DNA of 64,000 nucleotides from assembly GCA_946807835.1 (NCBI GenBank), contig OX327696.1, positions 8,630,501 to 8,694,500 on the forward strand, in the 5' to 3' direction. This document shows positions 24,380 to 35,358 of the stretch, in pieces. Both the position numbers and the translations under genes were made by a program. Source of the stretch: Ailanthus altissimus (lineage: Eukaryota > Streptophyta > Magnoliopsida > Sapindales > Simaroubaceae). Numbering within the stretch: the stretch's first letter is position 1; the number at the start of each line of letters is the position of its first letter. The notes below the pieces were generated by a model. That model searched no databases, had not been told where the DNA came from, and worked only from the letters and a program-made list of their open reading frames with translations.

Positions 24380-27010
24380 AGCTGCTTAACTATTTCATGT
24401 CATTGATGAATATATCTATTATTCCCATTGTATATTTTACTTTTTACTTTAGCTATAGTAGTTAGACAATCATAATTGATTGCAATAGAGTTAGGAGAGT
24501 GAGAATTATAGAGAAGATCATATATGAGTGTTCTCAACCACTCAGCTTCGAAATAAGCCTTTTTCAAAGCTATTAATTTCGATTTCATGGTAGATCATGT
24601 AATGCAACTCTGCTTAGTAGATTTTCAACATATAGTATCTCCATCTAAGTTGAACACATATCTATTGGGTGACTTCACTTCATTAGATTTTGAGATCCAA
24701 TTTGCATCACTATAACCTTTTACCACTGGTTGTGATCTACCATATATTAGAACATAATTTTTAGTGCCTTTTAGATATTTAGCAACTCTATCCAAAGTAC
24801 TACAATATACTCTCTCAAGGTTATGAATGTATCTACTCAATCTTCCTATAGCATATACTATATCATGCATTGTACAATTCATTAAATACATAAGACTACC
24901 AATAATTTGAGCATAACGGGCTTGATTTTTACTATGTTCATTATTCTTGCAAATTTGGTACTAGCATTATAAGATGTCTCTATCGGTTTATATCCCAATA
25001 TCCAAACTTCTCTAAGAATTTCTCCACATAGTATTCTTAAGATAAAGATAAATCCATATGGGATCTCATTATCTTAATCCCAAGAATAACATCAGCCTCT
25101 CTCATATCTTTTATATCAAACTTAGTTGACAAAAATTTCTTAGTCTCATTAATTACTTTCATACTAGGACTGAATATTAGCATGTCATCCACATAAAGAC
25201 ATGTGATCACATAAATTTTTGCATTAAAGGTTTTATAATACAAACATTTATCTTATAATGCAAAAATTTATTAGAACCATTAATTATAAAATCATTTAAT
25301 AATAGAGCTTTGTCAAATTTCTCATACCACTGTTTCGGTGCTTGTTTCAAACCATATAATGATTTTACTAACTTACACACTTTATGCTCTGAACTAATAC
25401 TAATACAACCTTCCAGTTGTTCCATATAAATCTCATCTTCTAAATCTCCATTTAGAAAGACAATCTTTACATTCATTTGATGTATATACCAATCATGGAT
25501 TGCAGTTAAGGCAACCAAAATTCTAATGGATGTGATTTTAGTTACAGGAGCATAAGTATCAAACTAATCTAAGTCTTTCTTTTGAGTAAACCCTTTGACA
25601 ACTAATCTTGCCTTAAAAATTTTCAATTGTTCCATTAACCCTCATCTTCTTTTTAAAGATCCATTTACAATAATTGGGCTTGGAACTAGGAGGCAAATCA
25701 ACTATTTTTCATACATGATTACTTATGATGAAATTAATTTCATCATTAATGCCTCTCTCCATAAATGAGCATCAAGAGAAGACATTATCTCACTATATAT
25801 CTTGGGGTCATCTTCTATAAGAAAGATATAGAAATCATTACCAAAGTTAGTGGCTATTCTCATTCTTCTACTTCTTTTAAGTTCATTGTTAGAGCTTTCA
25901 GGAGGATCATTTTCTATATTCTTATGAGTCAACAACTTTTCTAGTTTGGCTTTCTTAGGAAAAATAGTTTCAAAGAACTCTACATTTTTAAATTCTATGA
26001 TATTATTTGCATAAAACAAATTAATGGTATTTTTTAATACCAAGAATCTATATGCAGCACAGTTTTGGGCATATCTTATGAACATACAATCAATTGTCTT
26101 AGGTTCTATTCTTTTTCTTTTGGGATCTGGAATTAAGACTTTAGCAAGACACCCCTACACTTTGAGATATGAAAGATTAGGTGTATGAATTTTTCATAGC
26201 TCATAGAGTGTTATTGCACTTTTCTTATATGGAACACAATTTTACATATGGCAAGCAGTCAAAATTGCTTTCCCCCTACAAGTTCATAGGTGCTCTAGAA
26301 TTTAGTCATATCCTTAAAGGTTCTATTTTTCCTTTCAGCAACCCTATTAGATCCAGGAGAATATAAAGGCATCACTTTATGTATAATTCTATTGTCCTCA
26401 CAATAGGAACTAAATATCTTTGACATATATTCTCTACTTCTATCTGTTCATAATCTCTTGATTTTCTTTTCAAGTTGATTCTCAATTTCGTGTTTATAGA
26501 TTAAGAACTTGTCATATGACTTATCTTTATCTCTAAAAGATATAATTTAGTATACCTTAAAAAATTATCTATAAAGGTAATGCAGTACCTTTTTTCTCCT
26601 CTAGTCATGACATCGTTTCTTTCATCTAGGTCACTATGAATTAAACTAAGTAATTCATTTTCTTTAAAAGTAATTAGTTTACAACTCTTTTTTATGGACT
26701 TTCTTTTCGCATATATATTACATTTATTTATGTCTTTTAGACCAAGATTTGAGAGCAAACTAATTCTTTCCATTTTTCTTATATGCAAATAATTCAAATG
26801 ACCTAATTTATCATGTAATATCATAAGGCTCAACAATGTAAACAAAAGTAAAAATTTTATTTATAGAGGTTTCTATTAAATTGAGCTTGAACAAGTCGTT
26901 GAATGAATATCCTTTCCCAACAAATATTTCATTTTTGGTCAATACAACTTTATTTCCTTCAAAAGAAACTTTTTTTCTCCCTTTTTCACTTAGGAAAAAT
27001 AGTTTGAAAT
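24380..27010 (-). pseudogene. Copia A pol (integrase, RT, RNase H), degenerate
   Basis: From the right: the pre-integrase zone begins inside an open frame near 27000 (GKKVSFEGNKVVLTKNEIF). Next come HDKLGHLNYLHIRKM (about 26815) and integrase with FIDNFLRYTKLYLL. RT at 25518-25037 has WYIHQMNVKIVFLNGDLEDE and an intact CLYVDDMLIFS near 25190. RNase H at 24891-24400 has SDANWISKSNEVKSPNRYVF. Stops and shifts separate the pieces. Gag and protease are absent. Confidence 0.9.
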
Positions 27011-27051
27011 ATTGTTAATTTGATTAATTTGAAATACTCTTACAATATACA

Positions 27052-27486
27052 ACATCTTGTTGGTCTAGTCTATAGCACTTGGGAGTGCATCATGCAATAA
27101 AATTAATCATTGTATCTTGAAAATCAAACCACATTATTTCCTTATAGATTATATCCTAGAGGGTCGAAAATTGATTTTTATGATAGTGCAATTCTATATG
27201 CAATGATTTGTTGTTATTGTTCTTGGTTCAACTGTTATTGTTGTTCTTGTTCTTGGTTTCAATAAAATAAATCATTGTATCTTGAAAATCAGACCACATT
27301 TCTTTCTCTGTGTTGCATTTATTCTAGAGGGGTGAAATCTATTTTTTAGGGACAGTGCAAGTTTGCATGCCTTATTTGTTGTTGTTCTTGTTCCGACTAC
27401 TATTTCTACCGTTCTTGTTCCTATTATTGTTGTTCTTCTTTTTCTTGCTGATGTTGTTGCTATAGCTCCAATTTAATTATTATTAT
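27052..27486. repeat. Host flank with a 165-base tandem duplication
   Basis: AATCATTGTATCTTGA occurs at 27105 and 27270. The following text (ACCACATT, CTAGAGGG, GATAGTGCAA, TTTGTTGTT) is repeated in order with divergence, so a unit of about 165 bases is duplicated. TTGTTGTTCTTG triplet runs follow. This is pre-insertion DNA downstream of the ZHD gene. No ORF. Confidence 0.65.
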
Positions 27487-28187
27487 TGTTGTAGCGGAAG
27501 CACACAAATAAACAAAATCACCTAAGTAATATATGCAGAATAAGTAACTAAGAAATAAAGAGAGAAGGGGTAGAAGAAGAACACACAAAGAATTACGTGG
27601 TTCTACAACTTTACCTACGTCCACGGTGGATCAAGATCACACTCTTATCTTATTATGAATCACAAGGCACTCATAAAGTATGTCTTTTACAAGAAAGATC
27701 ACAAAGAAAACTCTCTCTCTCACTCTAAGGATTTTCTCTCACAAAGAACCACAAAGATTCTAGATGATCACTAAGATTTCTCAACCTATTACAAAGATTG
27801 TGTTTACAAGCCAATTGAAAGCCTTTATATAGGCTTTGGGACATCCTAAGTTTACCCTATACGTGTGGGAGTCGTATTAGAGAATCTTGAAATAAGTGGG
27901 AGACAAAATAAGGAAGTTTTCTTATTTTGGGATATTATTCCCGTCTCTAGCCCCGCGGTACTAGGCTCTCACCGTCGCGGAGCTGGCGCGCCCGTCTGAG
28001 AGCTACGGTGCTTAGTTGCTGGATTGGGTGCTGCGGTGCCCATGCTTGGTCACCGCGGTGCTAGTGTCTGGTGCGTCATTCTTTATTTTTCACCTCCTTT
28101 CGCGTCTATATTCAATCCGTGCGCATTCTACACACTTAGCTTTCTCTCCAAATTAAATCCCGATGATTTTTAATCAATATTCTCACA
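27487..28187 (-). repeat. 3' LTR of Copia B
   Basis: From TGTTGTAGCGGAAGC to ATATTCTCACA. It carries about five GC-rich motif copies (27950-28075) against two in the other LTR, which explains most of the length difference. A TATA box lies at 27824-27831 (minus TATATAAA). Confidence 0.9.
27950..28075 (-). repeat. GC-rich palindrome array in the Copia B 3' LTR
   Basis: Degenerate copies of AGCGCCGCGGCGCT: CCCCGCGGTACT, ACCGTCGCGGAGCT, GGCGCGCCC, GGTGCTGCGGTGCCC, CACCGCGGTGCT. Most differences are C/T or G/A, as expected from deamination. Confidence 0.7.
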
Positions 28188-28204
28188 AATTCCTTTCTTG
28201 ATTC
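28188..28204 (-). other. Polypurine tract of Copia B
   Basis: The minus strand reads GAATCAAGAAAGGAATT directly before the LTR. Confidence 0.6.
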
Positions 28205-28390
28205 AAAATCATCCACAAAGTAACTTGATCTTTCATTTCTGCATCTTTGGTCACCCTCACAAAGTAATGACTCCGGTTAAGTCCTTGCATAGGACGAACT
28301 TAACCGAGGGTAGTGGCTTAGTCAACATATCAGTAGGGTTTTAGATGACGCTATCTTTATTAGACTAACTTCACCCCTTTGGATAATTTC

Positions 28391-30533
28391 TCAAATGTAA
28401 TGGAGCCTCACATCAATGTGTTTCGACCTCTTGTGGAGTACTTGATACTTGTTTAGGTGTATGACACTCTGGCTGTCACAATATACACCGGTGTTTACAT
28501 CTTCACTAGCCAATATCTCCGCACATATGCCTTTTAACCACACGGCCTCCTTGATAGCTTCACCAACAGTTATGTACTCTGCCTCTGTGGTAGAGAGTGC
28601 AACCACATATTGTAGAACTGATCTCCAACACACACTACACCCAAACACTGTGAATACGTAGCCCGTCAACGATCTTCTCTTGTCTAGATCACCTACATAA
28701 TCTGAGTCTACGTACCCTCTTACCATTTTATTGCTATTCTCATCCCTTTTATACATCAACCCGTGATTTGACGTCCCCTTGAGATATCTCAGAATCCACT
28801 TTACTGCAAGCCAGTGATCTTTTCTCGGATTTGCCATATATCTACTCACCATACTCACAACCTGTGCTATGTCTGGTCTTGTGCAAACCATTGCATACAT
28901 GATGCTCCCTACAGCGCTTGCATATGGTACTTTACTTATCTGCAATTTCTCTTCTTTAGATGTTGGCGACTGTGCTGCTGAAAGTCTGAAATGCATGGCT
29001 AAAGGAATAGAGACAGCCTTGGCGTTGGACATACTAAACTTCTCCAAAATTTTGACTATATATCGCTGTTGGGACAAGAAGATAACATCTCTTATTTCTC
29101 TCACAATATCCATACCTAAAATTCTCTTTACTACTCCCAAATCCTTCATTTCAAACTCGCCACTTAACCGTTTCTTGATTATGTATTTCTTCCATATTCT
29201 TGCATGCAATCAATATATCATCGACGTATAGAAGCAAATATATTATCCCATAACTTATGTTCTTGAAGTACACGCATTCGTCATACTTGCTCCTACTAAA
29301 GTCACAAGCCATCATAAACTCATCAAATCTCTTATACTACTGTCTAGGTGATTGCTTTAATTCGTATAATGACTTCTTTAGTAAACAAGCATGATCTTTT
29401 TTTTTGGGCTCCTCGAACCCTTGCGGTTGTGCCATGTATATTGTCTCTTCAAGCTCTCCATGTCTTCACATCCATCTGCTCTAGATGTAAATCAAGGTTT
29501 GCACACATGGCTAACAAAATCCTAATAGATATGTGCTTGACAACTGGAGAGAATATCTCATGAACATCGACTCCTTCTCTCTGAGTAAAACCTTGTACTA
29601 CTAACCTAGCCTTATATCTTGTAGGCTCAATCCCTGGTATCCCCTCCTTCACCTTATACATCCACTTGCACCCGACTAGCTTCTTTTGAGGTCTCTCCAC
29701 CAACCTCCAAGTATTGTTCTTCCTAAGAGAACTAATTTCTTCTTCCATAGTCTGCTGTCATTCTTTCTTGTTTTCACTTTTTATAGTCTCATTATATATC
29801 CTAGGCTCATCATAATCAAGAGTGTAAGCAGAATTAAAAGCATGAGCAACTACGTCTGCTTGTGTATACTTGACTGGTGGGTTAATCGTTCTCCTTAGCC
29901 TATCTCTGGCTAACTGGTACTCTTCAAGTTTCATCTCGAGTCCTAGTCTTTCTTTGGGTGGACTTGGAGGAACTCGTCGGTGTTTTTGGTTCATCTTCAA
30001 TGATCTCCTTATTGAAGTGTTGATCTGAGGGCATATCAGATCTACTTTTAGTCTCCACTTTAACTTCTATTGACTCGGGTGCTGAGTCTTCCTTGGGCAC
30101 AAATTCTTTTTTCTCATCTTCTTGGGAGGTTTTCAGCATCGTCGTCTCATCAAACGTCACGTCACGACTTATGATACTCCTTAATGGTGTCAAGTCTTTA
30201 CACCACACCTTGTATCCTTTCACTCTTTCGAGATATCCTATGAATACCGCTTTGATAACTCTAGGTTCCAACTTCCCCTCCTTAACATGTACAAAGGCAG
30301 GGCAACCAAATATTTTGAGATGGTCATACTTCAGAGGATTGCCAGACCATTTCTCTTTTGGCATCTTGAAGTCAATTGCTGAGGAGGAAGTTCTATTGAT
30401 CAAGTAAGCTGCAGTTACTACAGCTTCTTCCCAGAATGTCTTGGACATCTTCGCATTGGTAAGCATGTATCTAACCCTTTCTAGTAGGGTCCTGTTCATC
30501 CTCTCAGCTACGCTATTCTGTTGTGGTGTTGAT
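28391..30533 (-). pseudogene. Copia B pol, downstream part: integrase end, RT, RNase H
   Basis: From 30533 downward: HSTPQQNSVAERMNRTLLER (integrase core end), VFIGYLERVKGYKVW (integrase C-terminal GKGY-like zone), RT with WRLVERPQKKLVGCKWMYKVK and VDVHEIFSPVVK, an intact LLYVDDILIACKN near 29215, then RNase H with YVDSDYVGDLDKRRSLTGYVF, STTEAEYITVGEA and RSKHIDVRLHYI near 28395. Several stops and frameshifts break it. The upstream half lies beyond the inserted solo LTR. Confidence 0.92.
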
Positions 30534-32097
30534 TGATGAATACATAAAAATGCATATTTGTTAAGAGATTCAGTCACCATTTATTGTCACTAAATTTAGC
30601 ATTTTCTGTATTTTTAGCTTGAAATAAAGTGTTCTCCTTAAATTATGATTAATGAATGTTATTTGGACAGGTTTCGGTAAACTGGACATAACTCTCAATG
30701 GAGAAATTGAAATGAAGAAATTTTTGAACCTAGTACAACATGACTCAATCTTACACAAATTTGGAGAATAGTGGAAAAGCCAAATCCAATATGTTATGGG
30801 CTAAAAATTGAGATACAATAGAATCGGGCTATAACTTCTGTCCAGCTTGACCCAACTCATGTATTTGGACCTTATCTCACAAAATATGTACTCAATTGGT
30901 ATAATTATTAAAGCTGTAAAATACTGACTTAATTATCAACAACTCTTATGTTGATGGTAAAGTCCAAATCAGCCGTTATCATGGACCAAATTGCATTACA
31001 AGTGGGTAAAATGGTTGTTGGCCGAAATCTGATGTATCTTTGGAATTTTACTCATATCGCATTGGATACTCATCCAATTTGCATGAACTCAGTGCCTATG
31101 GAAAGAAGAGACAAACTGATACAACTTTTATGTCGGCCACAGAGGCTACATCGATCATGTACATTATCAAAAACGTACTGCAAGTGGATGAACGAGTTAT
31201 TGGCCTAAAATTATTGAAGATTGATGTCATCTATGACACATTTCCATTCATTGTCTATATAAGGAGACTTTTAGGACATTTTCAACATTAGATAATTCTC
31301 TCTTCTTTTCCTCTCATTAACATGTATTGTAATTTAGGCTAGAGTTTTTGGCAAGGCTAAGAGATGAACTTTTATGTGTAATAAATCCACTTCTATGCTA
31401 TGATTCGTTGTCAAGAGCTACAAATGTTGTAAGTTTGGTTTTGATTAAACTCTTATCTAGTTTATTTTCTATAATCCAAAGGTTATAATTCTCATGTCTC
31501 ATATATGTTCAGTCATGCTTTTCTTATGTGATTTTTGTTGAATTATAATTGTTATTGGTTACATTGTTTTATATGTTAATCTTTTACTGCAATATTGTCA
31601 AATTGATATATTGTCGATCTTGGATAACATGTAGGGGTAATAAATGTTTGATATTCAAGTTGATCTTTTACTGCAATATTGTCAAAATGATATATTATCG
31701 ATCTTAGATAACTTGTATAAATAAACATGATTTGTGTTAATATTTGCAAAAGAGTTTAGTCATATCCAATGTATGTGTTATCAAATGTGCTATATTTTAC
31801 ATATCTTCTGATTGATTGTTTAGATGTAAAACTATCAATTGAGTTATAAACACTAAATCAAAGTATAGAGTAGATTTATAAAGCATACTTGTGATTCTCG
31901 AAACCTTGTTTGAATTATCATAAGACATTTCCTTCAAATTATAGACAATTTTATCTCATCCACTTAAATCAATTAATTTTATCTATTGTTACTGCTTTAA
32001 TATTTTACTTTACTAACCTATTTTGCCAAGAGCTTTCTCGTGGGATCGACACCTCAATCTATACTGCGATAGCCGCATTATATTTTGAGCGTAAACA
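30534..32097 (+). mobile_element. Solo LTR of an Athila/Tat-type Gypsy element inserted in Copia B integrase
   Basis: The 1564-base segment begins TGATGAATAC and ends GCGTAAACA, with the TSD TTGAT at 30529-30533 and 32098-32102. Removing it and one TSD joins the integrase frame. It shares landmarks in the same order with the LTRs at 37859 and 48303: the TGATGAA start, GGTTTCGGTAAA, TTGGCAAGG with an AGAT follow-up, and GATCGACAC near the end. It is therefore from a related subfamily, and orientation is taken from these. The small ORFs inside are not real. Confidence 0.9.
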
Positions 32098-32102
32098 TTG
32101 AT

Positions 32103-33795
32103 CTTATTATTCTATGCCTTGCAATCTCATGCTTGGCATAAAACCCATCAAACTCTCCATTGTAAAATTCAAGGTCATTGTCAGTCATTAGCCTCTTTAC
32201 CCTTTTGCCAGTCTGATTCTCAACAAGAACCTTCCAAGTCTTGAATACTTCAAAGGCTTGATCCTTACTCTTAAATACATAGACCCACAGCTTCCTCGAA
32301 TAGTCATCAATCAAGTTGAGAAAATACCTGGCACCACCACGAGTACCTGTCTAAGCTGGTCCCCAAAGATCCGAGTGTATGTAGTCAAGAGTCCCCTTAG
32401 TCTTGTGCTCGTCGGTACTAAACCTAACTCTATGTGCTTTTTCAAGCACACAATGCTCACAAAACTCTAAGGGCTGGAACTTATCCTCACCAAACGTCTT
32501 TTGGCTAAATAACTCCTTTAGGCTTCTCTCGCCTAGATGTGCCAGTCTAAGATGCCATAACTTGGTTTGCATACTCTCATCATCTATAGAGAATAATGCG
32601 GAACCACTCACTACTTCACCTTTAAGCACATAAACACCTTTGCGCTTCTCTCCTCTCATCACCACCATGGAACCCTTTAAAACTCTTAAATCCTTCCGTC
32701 AATCCTGATAGAATACCCATTCTGGTCTAAAGTCCTTAGTGAGATTAAGTTTCTCTTCAATTTAGGAACATACCTAACATCTATCAACTCTCTCACTCGC
32801 CCATCATGCAGCCTAAGCTTAACACTACCAATTCCCATCATTTTCCATGCAACATTATTACCCATTAAGACCTTACCACCATTAATGGGCTAAAAATTTA
32901 TAAATCAAGACTTGTGAGGGCACATGTGAAAAGTGCAACCAAAATCAAAAACCCATTGTTCAGAGTTTTTACCATCAGTAGCGACGAGTGTCTCTGCGCT
33001 ATCATAGCTATCATCATAGGCAAACGCAGCATCCATTTTTTTTTTCTTATCTTGTGCTTTCTTCTCAAAACAATCCTTTATGAAATGCCCTTCTTTCTTG
33101 TAGTAATAACACTTCCTATGAGTCCTAGACTTTGACCTTGAGCCTTTTTTCTTCCCATCTCTATGTGAAGGCCTTCCTCTTATAGATAAGCTTTCTGCAT
33201 TGCCCTCGGTCTGCTTTCTTAATAACTTTGAGTTTAATAATGATTTTACAACACTCATCGTTAAACTCTCTCTGCCGTAGAGTATCGTATCAATAAAAAT
33301 CTCATAGCTCTTGGGGAGTGAACTTAGCAGGATAATTTCTCTATCTTCATCTTCTATCTTGATGTTGATAGACTCAAGATCAAGGATGATCTTATTGAAG
33401 GCGTCTATATGATCTTTCATCGGTGTCCTCTCTAACATGGACAGCTGATACAGCTTCTTCTTTATATGTAATTTGTTGGCCAATGATTTCCTCATATAAA
33501 GAGAGTTAAGCTTCTTCCAAAGACCTATTGCCATCGTTTCACCTGCTACTTCCCTTAGTACTTCATCGCTCAATGACAGAACGATTGTGCTATGAGCACT
33601 TTCTTGAATGTCCCTTCTTTCTGCTTCAGCTTTAAATGACTCTAGCGTCTTCTCTTCATCACTAGATGGAGCTGCAGTCTCTTCTAATGCCGAACTAAGC
33701 CTTTGGCTCACCAACAATGCCTTAACCTTTATTTTTCACATATTGAAGTTATTTGTATCGTTGAATTTCTCTACCTCATACTTGGGTGTAGCCAT
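32103..33795 (-). pseudogene. Copia B gag, protease and integrase N-terminal part
   Basis: Gag starts at 33795 (MATPKYEVEKFNDTNNF). A TGA replaces the expected Trp within a few codons (FNM*KIKVKALL). The body (33717-32905) has the UBN2-type Gag pattern with SLYMRKSLANKLHIKKKLY. The knuckle CYYYKKEGHFIKDC lacks the second Cys. Protease follows as WVFDFGCTFHMCPHKS, with DSG changed to DFG. Next are the pre-integrase LWHLRLAHLGERSLKEL (32570), HSDLWGPA (32360), and DDYSRKLWVYVFKSKD up to KHEIARHRI at 32110, where the solo LTR interrupts. Confidence 0.92.
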
Positions 33796-33814
33796 GTATT
33801 ACTTAAAACTAAAA

Positions 33815-33826
33815 GCTCTGATACTA
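33815..33826 (-). other. Primer-binding site of Copia B
   Basis: The minus strand reads TAGTATCAGAGC, one change from TGGTATCAGAGC (initiator tRNA-Met), 3 bases inside the 5' LTR. Confidence 0.85.
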
Positions 33827-33829
33827 GTT

Positions 33830-34457
33830 TGTTGAAGCGGAAGCAAACAAACAAGCAAAATCACCCAAGCAATATATACAGAACAAGTAATTAAAGAATA
33901 AAGAAAGAAGGGGTAGAAGAAGAACACACAAAGAATTATGTGGTTCGGCAACTTTGTCTACATTCACGGCGGATCAAGATCACACTCTTCTCTTATTATG
34001 AATCACAAGGCACTCACAAAGTATGCATTTTATAAGAAAGATCACAAAAAAAAACTCTTTCTCACTCTATGGATTTTCTCTTAAAAAGAACCACAAACAT
34101 TCTTAATGATCACTAAGATTTCTCAACCTATCACAAATATTGTGTTTACAAGCCAATTAATAGCCTTTATATAGGTTTTGGGATGTCCTAGGTTTACCCT
34201 ATACGTGTGGGAGTCGTATTAGGGAGTCCTGAAACAAGTGGGAGATGAAATAAGGAAGTTTCCTTATTTCGAGATACTGTTCCTGTCTCCAGCGCCGCGG
34301 CGCTCAGTTGCTGGTTTGGGCGCCGCGGCGCTGGCACCTGGTGCGCCCTTCTTCATTTTTTACCTTCTTTCGCGTCCGTCTTCGATCCATACACACCCTA
34401 TGCACTTGGCTTGCTCTCCTAACCATATCCCGATGATTTTTAATCAATATTCTCATA
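33830..34457 (-). repeat. 5' LTR of Copia B
   Basis: From TGTTGAAGCGGAAGC to TATTCTCATA. TATA box at 34166-34173 (minus TATATAAA). Upstream in element orientation lie two GC palindromes at 34291-34304 and 34320-34331. Confidence 0.9.
34291..34331 (-). repeat. Two perfect GC palindromes in the Copia B U3
   Basis: AGCGCCGCGGCGCT (34291-34304) and GCGCCGCGGCGC (34320-34331) are perfect palindromes, about 120-165 bases upstream of the TATA box. Confidence 0.85.
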
Positions 34458-34818
34458 ATTATGTTGCTATTAAAGTTTTGTTGATGGTTATTGTTGTTCA
34501 ATTATACTGCTTCTTGTTGCTGCAATTACATATCAAAAAATTATTAAGATTACATCTACTGTCTGTTATTATTTGTTTGCGAATATCTTGATGAGTTGCT
34601 AAAAAAAAAAGCCCAAAAATCTGCTTCATAAAGACGAAAATGAACTAACAACAAATATAGCTTAAGAATTGGATGTAGCAAATTTTATACCCACTCGTAC
34701 CTAAAACGAAAAAACATGCATACACATTCAAGAACCAAAATAAAAAAGCAAGAACTTGAATAATGAAATTACACAAAAATTAAAACAACCGACTCTATTT
34801 GATCTCTTCATTAATTAA
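34458..34818 (-). other. Region downstream of the ZHD gene (3' UTR and flank)
   Basis: AT-rich, no ORF. It should hold the 3' UTR of the ZHD gene. I see no strong AATAAA signal, so the 3' end cannot be placed. Copia B begins 361 bases beyond the stop codon. Confidence 0.45.
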
Positions 34819-35358
34819 TTACTGAGTAGTAAGAGAAGATGTTGCATTGCCATTAGATGCAGAAGAAGAAGAAGAGTTCTTATGATTATGCATCCACACT
34901 TTAAAAACCTGTCTACTCACTTCAATTCCTCTGCAAAACTTTTCAACTTCATATTCCTTATCTTTTCTTGTCAGCTTCCACCCTAAATTCTCAGCAAATG
35001 CCAGCATCTTTCCCTTCTGCTCCGACGTGAACTTGGTCCTGAACCGCTTCTTCCCGCTCCTCTCACCCCCCTCCGGTGACTCCACCACCGCCTGCGCCCG
35101 CCGGGCAATGCCTCCAGCATCAGCATAGTCCATTAACTCCATTGTGGTTTCGATGTCGCGGCCGCCGCGGGCGTTGTTGGTGCTGCTGGTGTAGGTCACT
35201 TTGCGGTGGAAGTTGCGGTGACAGCCGCATGCAGCACATTGGAGAGACGTGGGAGACGCGTCGTCAGGCGTGAACTCGCCGCAGCCGTCGGTGGCGTAAC
35301 TGCCCATGCTGGCAGCATGGTTTCTTAAACACTCCCTGTACTTGTGCTCTCTCTCCAT
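34819..35358 (-). CDS. Zinc-finger homeodomain (ZF-HD) transcription factor
   Basis: An intact single-exon frame of 179 residues, starting at the first ATG after a CT-repeat leader. Residues about 7-54 form the ZF-HD dimerisation zinc finger: KYRECLRNHAASMGSYATDGCGEF, then CAACGCHRNFHRK, with Cys and His at 10, 14, 26, 41, 44, 46, 47 and 51. Residues about 103-161 form the atypical homeodomain KKRFRTKFT...WKLTRKD...VFKVWMHNHKN, with the helix-3 WMHN at 155-158. The tail is Ser/Asn-rich. Such proteins are nuclear, bind DNA as dimers and are plant-specific. It is a short member of the ZHD family; the subgroup is not assignable by eye. Its GC content, about 50-65 percent in the middle, stands out from the AT-rich window. 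It is the only gene here that looks functional. Confidence 0.95.
   Translation of the reverse strand: MEREHKYRECLRNHAASMGSYATDGCGEFTPDDASPTSLQCAACGCHRNFHRKVTYTSSTNNARGGRDIETTMELMDYADAGGIARRAQAVVESPEGGERSGKKRFRTKFTSEQKGKMLAFAENLGWKLTRKDKEYEVEKFCRGIEVSRQVFKVWMHNHKNSSSSSASNGNATSSLTTQ

Larger units (their letters stand above)
22886..27051 (-). mobile_element. Copia A: 5'-truncated Copia element, minus orientation
   Basis: A minus-strand pol in the Copia order (integrase before RT and RNase H) lies between an LTR on the left and about 30 bases of the same LTR end (TTAATTTGAAATACTCTTAC, repeated at about 23660-23685 and 27025-27051) on the right. Gag, protease, the primer-binding site and nearly all of the 5' LTR are missing. 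The left edge is uncertain: TGTTGTGCTGG at 22886 is my best guess. Confidence 0.75.
27487..34457 (-). mobile_element. Copia B: near-complete Copia element, minus orientation, split by a solo LTR
   Basis: Two LTRs (701 and 628 bases) begin TGTTG, and the TSD ATTAT is present at 27482-27486 and 34458-34462. The initiator tRNA-Met primer-binding site, gag, protease, integrase, RT and RNase H all lie in order on the minus strand. The right LTR ends TA where the left ends CA, which is needed for the TSD to match. Integrase is interrupted at 30534-32097 by a foreign solo LTR. Gag and pol resemble the Tork (Tnt1-like) group (inference). Confidence 0.93.

Noticed and set aside
30948..31291. Two overlapping ORFs of 83-86 residues inside the solo LTR
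   Set aside because: LTR sequence, no family match, and unrelated frames of the same bases.
35076..35273. 65-residue Cys/Arg-rich frame opposite the ZHD gene
   Set aside because: Shadow of the GC-rich part of the ZHD gene.
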